Positions 58,150 to 64,000 of a stretch of 64,000 nt of DNA are shown here, in pieces. This DNA comes from Myxococcales bacterium (lineage in GTDB: Bacteria; Myxococcota_A; Polyangia; Nannocystales; Nannocystaceae). How positions within the stretch are numbered: position 1 is the stretch's first letter; every line of letters begins with the position of its first letter. The notes beneath the pieces were generated by a model that searched no databases, was not told the origin of the DNA, and saw only the letters and a list, made by a program, of their open reading frames with translations. A program made the translations under genes and the position numbers. The stretch lies in the NCBI GenBank assembly GCA_020633315.1, contig JACKDV010000011.1, positions 124,001 through 188,000 on the forward strand, read 5' to 3'.

Positions 58150-59097
58150 CTACGCGGCGTTGGGCGCGGTGCTGCCGATCTCGATGCGATCGCGCCCTCC
58201 CGCCTTGGCCCGGTACAGCGCCGCATCGGCGGCCAGCACCAGCGCACGACGATCGAGCTCCACCTCGAGCAGATCGGTGCCCGCGATCCCCACCGAGACC
58301 GTGTGCGCGCCGCCGAGGTCCAGCGCGGCCGAGCCCTCGCGGAACGCCCGGCGCACGCGCTCGGCCAGCACCCGCGCCTGCGCGGCGGTGGTCTCCGGCG
58401 CGATCACGGTGAACTCCTCGCCGCCGTAGCGACACGGCAGGTCCGAGGCCCGCACCTGCTCGCTGAGGACCTGGCCGAACAGGGTCAGCAGCCTGTCCCC
58501 CGCCACGTGCCCGTAGCGGTCGTTGACCTCCTTGAAGTGATCGATGTCGAACATCAAGAGGGCCAGCGGCGGACCGTGACGGATGGTGCGGGCGATCTCG
58601 GCGAGCAGGCGCTCGTCGAACACCCGGCGGTTGCCCACGCCGGTGAGGGGATCGGTCCGCGCCGCCCGCTCGAGCTCCTGGGTCTTGGCCTCGAGGGCCT
58701 TGGTCAGCGCCCGGATCCGCAGCATCGCCTTGAGCCGCACCCGTAGCTCGATGGGATCGACCGGCTTGGTGAGGAAGTCGTCGGCCCCCGCGTCGATGCA
58801 CTGCTCGCGCAGCTCGGCCCCGCTCAGGCCGGTGAGGAACACCGTGGGCACGTAGGACTGCGACTGCTCCCGCAGCAGGCGGGTGAGCTTGAGCCCATCC
58901 ACGTTGGGCATCACCGCGTCCATCAGCACCAGATCGGTGTTGGTGGGATCGAAGGTCCGCAGCGCCTCGGTCCATCCGTGCGCCACCGTGACCCGGTGTC
59001 CCAGCGGCCGGAGGATCGCGACCACCCGAGCGGCCGCGCTCGGATCATCGTCCACCACGAGGATCCGAGCCGATTCCGGTTCTTGGTTGGGTGCCAT
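58150..59097 (-). CDS. response regulator diguanylate cyclase (PleD-like)
   Basis: The product has 315 residues from ATG 59097. A receiver domain (about 10-130) has phospho-acceptor Asp60 (LVLMDAVMPNVDG), Thr in FLTG and Lys111. A GGDEF domain (about 145-310) has GGEEF at 225-229. The inhibitory I-site RASD (216-219) lies five residues before GGEEF, so product inhibition is expected. It makes c-di-GMP on phosphorylation by an unlinked histidine kinase. No kinase gene is adjacent. Confidence 0.93.
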   Translation of the reverse strand: MAPNQEPESARILVVDDDPSAAARVVAILRPLGHRVTVAHGWTEALRTFDPTNTDLVLMDAVMPNVDGLKLTRLLREQSQSYVPTVFLTGLSGAELREQCIDAGADDFLTKPVDPIELRVRLKAMLRIRALTKALEAKTQELERAARTDPLTGVGNRRVFDERLLAEIARTIRHGPPLALLMFDIDHFKEVNDRYGHVAGDRLLTLFGQVLSEQVRASDLPCRYGGEEFTVIAPETTAAQARVLAERVRRAFREGSAALDLGGAHTVSVGIAGTDLLEVELDRRALVLAADAALYRAKAGGRDRIEIGSTAPNAA

Positions 59098-59267
59098 GCG
59101 AAGACGCGTCGCCCGATGAAGCGGCCTCGCGATCTTCTCACGACCTCCGCGCTCGTGCTGCCCGCATCGACGAAGCCATTCCCCCACAGTCGGCCGCTCG
59201 GGCGATCCTCGTGCCCCGAACAGGACACTCGACGGCATGGCGTTCCGCTCCGGGACGCAGGATCCCA

Positions 59268-59687
59268 CTACGCGGCCGACTCGATGGGAGCGTCGTGCCC
59301 ACCGACCCGCAGCCAGCGGGCGAAGATCCACGCCTTGACGTCCTCGCGCCCCAGCACCAGCCACGCGACGGCCGAGGCCGCGACCAGACCGGCCGACGAG
59401 GCCACCATCAGCACACCCTCGAGATCGCGCGGTGCATAGGTCAGGCCGCCCAGCAAGATCCAGGCGTCGATCGCCATCCCCACGAACGCGGCCCCGCGGA
59501 TCAGCCCACGGGTGAGCTCGGTGGCCCGCGCCAGCATCAGCACCACGCCCGCGTCGACGAGCAGCGCGCCCACCTCGAGCGCCGTGCCCATCGACGATCT
59601 CGCGGGATCGCCCGTCAGCAGCACCACCAGATCGACAACGATCTGTGCCGCCAACACCCACAACAACCAGCGCATCGCCCGCGGCAT
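59268..59687 (-). CDS. small four-helix membrane protein
   Basis: The product has 139 residues from ATG 59687 (MPRAMRWLLWVLAAQIVVD), with AAGGGG 11 bases upstream. Four membrane segments can be drawn: WLLWVLAAQIVVDLVVLL, EVGALLVDAGVVLML, LIRGAAFVGMAIDAWILL and VLMVASSAGLVAASAVAWL. A basic/amphipathic tail ends it. No family recognised. ATG 59777 would add an Arg-rich extension and is less likely. Confidence 0.65.
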   Translation of the reverse strand: MPRAMRWLLWVLAAQIVVDLVVLLTGDPARSSMGTALEVGALLVDAGVVLMLARATELTRGLIRGAAFVGMAIDAWILLGGLTYAPRDLEGVLMVASSAGLVAASAVAWLVLGREDVKAWIFARWLRVGGHDAPIESAA

Positions 59688-59850
59688 CGTGTCCACGGCC
59701 CCTTGGGACAACCGCGGGTCCGGCGGGTTCCCTCGCTCCCCCAATCTACTGGGATCACGGGGTTTTCTCGCGCCCATTTCCGCTTTGAAAAGCTCCCGCA
59801 TGCTCGGCGACCTCCGTGCGTCGAACCCCACCGCGACAGGACCCACGACC

Positions 59851-60264
59851 ATGCCCCGACGCGCCACCTTGCTCCTGGCTTCCCTGCTCACCCTTGCATC
59901 CGTCGGGGGCTGCGCCTCGCGCTACAAGCTCGATGCAGAGCCCCCCACCTACGCCGCCCAGGCGAAGATCAAGGTCAAGACCGACAAGACCGGGGTGCGG
60001 GTGATGACGATGACCGTCGAGCACCTCGCCCCGCCCGCGCGCATCGATCCCGCGCTGCGCAACTACACGGTGTGGATCTCCGTGCCGGGCCACGGCGTGA
60101 CCAAGGCGGGCGTGCTCGACTATAGCGAGCGGCGGCGTCGCGGCGATCTGATGGTCACCTCGCCCTACCCGAAGTTCGAGGTGCTCGTCACCCTCGAGTC
60201 CAACCCCTCCACCGCCCAGCCCGGTGAGCAGGTGATCCTGCGCAAGGTGGTGGCCTCGTCGTAG
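59851..60264 (+). CDS. small lipoprotein
   Basis: The product has 137 residues from ATG 59851. The lipoprotein signal ends GGC (about residue 21). The mature chain looks like one beta-sandwich domain (IKVKTDKTGVRVMTMTVEHL, NYTVWISVPGH). It resembles the small beta-rich lipoproteins of myxobacteria that may bind partners in the outer membrane. It diverges from the four-helix membrane protein and converges on the deacylase gene. Confidence 0.75.
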   Translation: MPRRATLLLASLLTLASVGGCASRYKLDAEPPTYAAQAKIKVKTDKTGVRVMTMTVEHLAPPARIDPALRNYTVWISVPGHGVTKAGVLDYSERRRRGDLMVTSPYPKFEVLVTLESNPSTAQPGEQVILRKVVASS

Positions 60265-60287
60265 CCCGCCGCGCCTCGGCGGGCCCC

Positions 60288-62048
60288 TCAGCCTCGACCG
60301 CCGCGCACCAGCCGGCCCGGGCGCGCGCCGGTGAGCGTGCCGTCGCGGGCGATCACCGTGCCCGAGACCAGGGTGGCCCGGTAGCCGTCGGCGTGCTGCA
60401 TCAGCCGCCGCCCCCCCGCCGGCAGGTCGCGCTGCATCACCGGCGAGCGCAGCCGCAGCTTGGCGAAGTCGATCACGTTGAGGTCGGCCTTGCTCCCCGC
60501 CGCGATCGTGCCGCGATCGTGGAAGCCGATGAAGCGCGCGGTGTCGTGGGTCTGCATGCGCACCAGGGTCTCCAGCGGGATCCGCCCCCTGGCCCGGTCG
60601 CGCCCCCAGTGGCTGAGCAGGAAGGTGGGGAAGCTGGCGTCGCAGATCGTGCCCACGTGGGCCCCGCCGTCGCTCAGGCCCGGCAGCGCCAGCGGGTGGG
60701 TGAGCATGGCGTGCACGTTGTCGAGGCTGAGCTCGGTGAAGTTGTAGACGGGGAAGTACAGCAGGGCCCGCCCCTCGTCCTCGAGCATCGCGTCGTAGAG
60801 CACCTCGAGCATGCTGCGACCGGTGGCCTGGGCCTCGGCCCACAAGCAGGTGCGGGGGTCGGGCTCGTAGTCGGGCCGCTCGCCCAGGCGATACAGCCGC
60901 TTGCTCACCATGTCGATCTGCGCCAGCAGGATGTCGGCCAGCGGCGGCAGCGAGGAGCCGTCGCCCGAGACCTTGTCGGTCTTCTCGGCCAGCAGCCGCG
61001 CCCGGAAGTCGGGGTCGCGCATGCGGGCCACCTGCTCGCCCAGCGGCAGCGTGCAGATCGCCTTGTAGGAAGGGTAGCCCATGAAGGGGTGGAAGGTGGC
61101 GGTGAGCCCCAGCAGCACCCCGATGCCGCGCGGCGCCACCTGCAGGCGGATGGTGGTGCCGCGGGCCTGGGCCTGCTCGGCGCGCTCGATGATCCACTTC
61201 CACTGCTGCGGCGACTGGTCGCGCTGCATCAGCGAGATGCTGGTGCCGTGCCCGGGCGCGGCCTCGGCCAGGCGCTCGATCACCTCGAACTCGTCGCTGA
61301 AGCGCTCGTCGGAGGCCAGCAGGTCGAAGTCGGAGACCGCCTGCAGCACCCCGTGCTCGAGCCCCTCGTAGGCGCCCGCGATCCCGGTGAGCTCGCGGAT
61401 GGTGGCCTCGGACGCCGGCGTGGGCTGCCCCTGCGCGGTGCGGTGGTTGTCGGTGCGGCCGGTGGAGAAGCCCACCGCGCCGGCCAGCAGCGCCTCGCGG
61501 ACCAGCGCGCGCATGCAGGCGATGTCGTCGTCGGTCGCGGCCTCGCCCGCCACCGCGCGCTCGCCCATCACGTACACCCGCAGCACGTCGTGGGGCACCT
61601 GCACCGCGAAGTCGATCGCGTGCGGCCGCGAGTCGATCACGTCCATGTACTGCGGGAAGGTCTCCCAGCCCCAGGTGATGCCCTCGGCCAGCGCCGAGCC
61701 GGGGATGTCCTCCACGCCCTCCATCAGCTCGATGATCCGCTGGTGGTCCGCCTCGCGCACCGGGGCGAAGCCCACCCCGCAGCTTCCCATCACCGCCGTG
61801 GTCACCCCGTGCAGCGACGAGGGCGCGAGTTCCTCGTCCCACGAGACCTGCCCGTCGTAGTGGGTGTGGATGTCGACGAAGCCCGGGGTCACGATGGCCC
61901 CCTCGGCATCGATCGTCTCCTTGGCCGAGCCCTCGCAGCGACCCACCGCCACGATCCGGCCGTCGGCCACCGCCACGTCGCCCACGAAGCCGGGCTTGCC
62001 CGTGCCGTCGATGATGGTGCCCCCGCTGATCTTCAGGTCGTAGCTCAT
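60288..62048 (-). CDS. N-acyl-D-amino-acid deacylase (amidohydrolase)
   Basis: The product has 586 residues. ATG 62048 (MSYDLKISGGTIIDGTG) is preceded by AAGGGGGATCG. Family marks include GFVDIHTHYDGQVSWD (metal His pair), GSCGVGFAPVR, a bridging metal region around FSTGRTDNHR, and SDGGAHVGTICDASFPT. It hydrolyses N-acyl-D-amino acids, or related amides, in the cytoplasm. Longer upstream frames are shadows of the S8 protease gene. A palindrome at 62117-62134 lies about 70 bases upstream. Confidence 0.9.
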   Translation of the reverse strand: MSYDLKISGGTIIDGTGKPGFVGDVAVADGRIVAVGRCEGSAKETIDAEGAIVTPGFVDIHTHYDGQVSWDEELAPSSLHGVTTAVMGSCGVGFAPVREADHQRIIELMEGVEDIPGSALAEGITWGWETFPQYMDVIDSRPHAIDFAVQVPHDVLRVYVMGERAVAGEAATDDDIACMRALVREALLAGAVGFSTGRTDNHRTAQGQPTPASEATIRELTGIAGAYEGLEHGVLQAVSDFDLLASDERFSDEFEVIERLAEAAPGHGTSISLMQRDQSPQQWKWIIERAEQAQARGTTIRLQVAPRGIGVLLGLTATFHPFMGYPSYKAICTLPLGEQVARMRDPDFRARLLAEKTDKVSGDGSSLPPLADILLAQIDMVSKRLYRLGERPDYEPDPRTCLWAEAQATGRSMLEVLYDAMLEDEGRALLYFPVYNFTELSLDNVHAMLTHPLALPGLSDGGAHVGTICDASFPTFLLSHWGRDRARGRIPLETLVRMQTHDTARFIGFHDRGTIAAGSKADLNVIDFAKLRLRSPVMQRDLPAGGRRLMQHADGYRATLVSGTVIARDGTLTGARPGRLVRGGRG

Positions 62049-62116
62049 CGATCCCCCTTCGCCGGGCCGCTCGCCGATCGCCGACGAGCCCGTCGCGTCG
62101 ACGATGGGTGTACCGC

Positions 62117-62134
62117 TGACCGACCGTCCGGTCA
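62117..62134 (-). promoter_or_regulatory. TetR-type operator-like palindrome
   Basis: TGACCG, six bases, CGGTCA is a perfect dyad in the 131-base gap upstream of the deacylase. The form recalls operators of TetR-family repressors; no such gene lies in the window. Confidence 0.4.
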
Positions 62135-62179
62135 AAGCCGCGGGGACCCGCGCCCGGGAGCTCCCCGAGCGCCTGCCAG

Positions 62180-63343
62180 CTACGGCGGAGCCCAGCCGAG
62201 CACGTCGAGCTCGGTGGAGCACAGGTGGGCCACCGCCGGCTCGCGCAGCAGCCGGTGCAGCAGCCGGTGGTGGGCCACCAGCACCGCCGCGCGCCCGCCG
62301 GGCAGCAGCCGCAGCCGATGCCCCCGCACCCGGGCCGCCCGCGCGTGGCGCTCGACCAGCCCCGCGAGCGCGCCACCGGGGAACCCCGGGCGCAGCATCA
62401 CGATCGCATCGAGCTCGTCGCCCGCGATCCGCAGCCGCAGCCGACGCTCGAGCATCGCATCGCAGCGCGGCCCCTCGTCCCAGCGGATCGGCGGCCGCGG
62501 GGGCCTTCGCAGATCCCGTCCGCGCCGCAGCCAGGCCCGCGCCCCCGCGAAGTCGACCACCCCGTGTCGGCTGCGGTGGGCGAGCTCGGCCGGCAGCGGA
62601 CGCGCCGAGCGGACGATGGCCGCCTCCACCTGCGACGGCGTGGCCCCGGGCACGGCCGCGAAGAGCGACGCGGCGAGGCCCGCCACGCAAGCGCTCGCCA
62701 TCGAGGTCCCGCTCAGCCGCACCATGCCCCGCCCGGGCGCGGCCGAGCGCAGCGCCACCCCTGGCGCGAGCACGTCGGGCTTGATGCAGCGCCGCCCGTC
62801 CTCCGCGTAGACGCTGGCCGAGAACGCAGCCGGCTCGCCCCGCTCGTCGCACGCCCCCACCGTGAGCACCTGGGGATAGCAGGCCGGGCTCTCCACCCGC
62901 CCGCTGCCCCCGTTGCCCGCCGCGGCCACCACCAGCACCCCACGTCGACGCAGCCGCGAGATCGCCTCGTGAAGCAGCGGCGTGCGCCCCACGATCCCCA
63001 GCGGCAGGTGCAGCACCCGGATCGGCTGCCTCGCCAGCCAGTGCAGGCCCACCAGCATCCGCACCGGCACCATGCCCTGCTCGATCACCGCGGCCACGAA
63101 CAAGCGCGCCCCTGGACACCTCCCGATCGCCGGTCGCCCCCGCACCGAGCCGCCGCACACCAGCCCCGCCGTGTGGGTGCCGTGGCCGTCGTCGTCGAAG
63201 GCGGCCCGCTCGGGGCGAGGCACGCCCTCCTCGTCCACGTACAGGAAGCCCGCCACCCGCCCGCGCAAGGCGGGGTGGCGAGGGTCGACGCCCGTGTCCA
63301 GGGCGCCGACGTGGATGGGAGGGCCGCGACGCGCGTCGACCAC
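62180..63343 (-). CDS. subtilisin-like serine protease (S8), no signal peptide
   Basis: The product has 387 residues from GTG 63343. The catalytic Asp is in GALDTGVDP, His in DGHGTHTAG, and Ser in LSGTSMASACVAG, so the triad is complete. No signal or propeptide precedes the domain; the chain starts almost at the Asp motif. A C-terminal Arg-rich extension (about 280-387) is of unknown role. It starts nine bases after the stop of the upstream gene, with GAGGGA overlapping that stop, so the pair is translationally coupled. A cytoplasmic or partner-guided protease is likely. Confidence 0.85.
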   Translation of the reverse strand: MVDARRGPPIHVGALDTGVDPRHPALRGRVAGFLYVDEEGVPRPERAAFDDDGHGTHTAGLVCGGSVRGRPAIGRCPGARLFVAAVIEQGMVPVRMLVGLHWLARQPIRVLHLPLGIVGRTPLLHEAISRLRRRGVLVVAAAGNGGSGRVESPACYPQVLTVGACDERGEPAAFSASVYAEDGRRCIKPDVLAPGVALRSAAPGRGMVRLSGTSMASACVAGLAASLFAAVPGATPSQVEAAIVRSARPLPAELAHRSRHGVVDFAGARAWLRRGRDLRRPPRPPIRWDEGPRCDAMLERRLRLRIAGDELDAIVMLRPGFPGGALAGLVERHARAARVRGHRLRLLPGGRAAVLVAHHRLLHRLLREPAVAHLCSTELDVLGWAPP

Positions 63344-63352
63344 CCGGGTCCC

Positions 63353-64000
63353 TCAGACGTCCGCGGCCAGGCCCAGCGAGATCTGGGTGACGCCGAAGGC
63401 CACGTCCGAGACCACGCACGCCGCCGCGACCTTCTCGTTGCCCTGCGGGAAGGCGCTGAGCATGCTGGCCTCCACCACCGAGCCCACCGAGTCGATGATG
63501 TCCGAGGCCAGGCCCAGCCCCTCGCGCTTGCCCACCCCCGCCACCACCGACTTGGCGGTGAGCATGAGGAACTCGAAGGCCAGCGTGATGTAGGCGCCCT
63601 CGCGCCCCGGGTTCTCGTCGGCCAGGTCGGCCCGCACGGCACGCTTCTGGTCCTTGATCAGCGTGGCGATGTCGAGCATGAGCTGCGCCACCCCGATCCA
63701 GTAGAACACCTGCTCACTCACGTTCTTGAGCTTGGCCCGCTCGTTCTGCGGCTTGTCGGCGAACTGGTAGGGGTTGCCCACCACGTTGCCGATCACCCCG
63801 CAGCTGAGCGAGAGGATCTCGAGCGCCAGCGTGGCCTTGGGGTTCTTGTCGCCGAAGGTCTGGGACTCGCCCGATTCCAGGTTGGCGTAGGCCCGGGTGC
63901 CCTTCACCAGATCGATGCCGTCCAGGAACGCCCCGATCGCCAGCTCGGCCGCCGAGCAGACCACGTCGGTCACCAGGTAGGTGGTCTTCACGATCTTGTC
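63353..64000 (-). CDS. helical protein, partial (runs off the window)
   Basis: At least 215 residues are visible; the frame is open to the edge, so the true start may lie outside (GTG 63991 is possible). The chain is rich in long, partly hydrophobic helices (LALEILSLSCGVIGNVVG, VFYWIGVAQLMLDIATLI, EFLMLTAKSVVAGV). It may be membrane-active or a helical bundle. It is translationally coupled to the S8 protease gene. Family not recognised. Confidence 0.65.
   Translation of the reverse strand, partial: DKIVKTTYLVTDVVCSAAELAIGAFLDGIDLVKGTRAYANLESGESQTFGDKNPKATLALEILSLSCGVIGNVVGNPYQFADKPQNERAKLKNVSEQVFYWIGVAQLMLDIATLIKDQKRAVRADLADENPGREGAYITLAFEFLMLTAKSVVAGVGKREGLGLASDIIDSVGSVVEASMLSAFPQGNEKVAAACVVSDVAFGVTQISLGLAADV

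Noticed and set aside
54437..58975. A 1512-residue open frame on the minus strand
   Set aside because: Its first two thirds are antisense to the well-supported 56348-58120 gene and part of the diguanylate cyclase, with Gly/Arg/Ala-rich shadow composition; only the 54437-56224 part is kept.
60288..63419. Fusion of the deacylase with 450 upstream residues
   Set aside because: The extension is the frame-shifted reading of the S8 protease and its neighbour; a good ribosome site and start occur at 62048.

Overview
The window is very GC-rich (third codon positions almost all G or C) and densely packed. It looks like chromosomal DNA of a myxobacterium (phylum Myxococcota). The best clues are four Ser/Thr protein kinase genes (five kinase domains), DUF4388 proteins, many lipoproteins with Thr/Ser/Gly/Asp-rich linkers, a fibro-slime domain protein and scarce one- or two-gene regulators. 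The style of the low-complexity lipoprotein linkers suggests the Nannocystis/Plesiocystis/Enhygromyxa branch; that placement is inference, as no rRNA is present.

Layout. 1-3744: a probable metal-handling locus, with the 5' end of a TonB-dependent receptor diverging from a very His-rich exported protein and two lipoproteins, one carrying a perfect EF-hand loop. 3900-8416: a YfbK-type VWA lipoprotein, a beta-helix lipoprotein and an exported membrane protein. 8529-13185: a receptor with two kinase domains diverging from a DUF4388 protein and a response regulator whose phospho-acceptor Asp is Glu. 13192-18743: envelope biogenesis (DacB/PBP4, SurA-like chaperone, PpiC-like lipoprotein, a kinase). 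18915-23584: MsbA-like ABC exporter, a small RanBP2-type zinc-finger protein, a globin, a sugar epimerase and a 2-oxoglutarate/Fe(II) oxygenase. 23843-29209: a DUF4388-kinase fusion with an HCD catalytic loop, a lipoprotein and LolA. 29800-36904: FtsK, an OmpA-type lipoprotein, a benzoate-CoA-ligase-like enzyme overlapping a creatininase-family gene, 5-formyl-THF cyclo-ligase and tRNA-Gly(CCC). 36992-42665: an AraC / VOC / UvrA cassette whose UvrA has a repeated basic N-terminal tail, then a kinase with a TPR-like region. 42800-48040: exported proteins including a fibro-slime protein, a TolB-like propeller with one c-type heme motif, and guanine deaminase. 48006-52333: a four-gene minus-strand run (glycosyltransferase, DUF4132 protein, cysteine dioxygenase, truncated DUF1697). 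52452-58120: two large unassigned proteins with OmpA-like segments around a divergent membrane-anchored protein. 58150-64000: diguanylate cyclase, small membrane and lipoproteins, N-acyl-D-amino-acid deacylase, and a subtilase translationally coupled to a gene running off the window.

How it fits together. Most genes serve the cell envelope (lipoprotein transport, periplasmic folding, peptidoglycan trimming, division) or signalling by Ser/Thr kinases and c-di-GMP. No phage, insertion sequence, CRISPR array or complete biosynthetic cluster was seen. The most unusual items are the minus-strand glycosyltransferase at 50705-52333, which carries polypeptide GalNAc-transferase hallmarks (a DAH metal motif and a GLEDTELS segment); the RanBP2-type zinc finger; the SARKTA-repeat UvrA cassette; the heme-bearing propeller; and the 52452-58120 envelope module.
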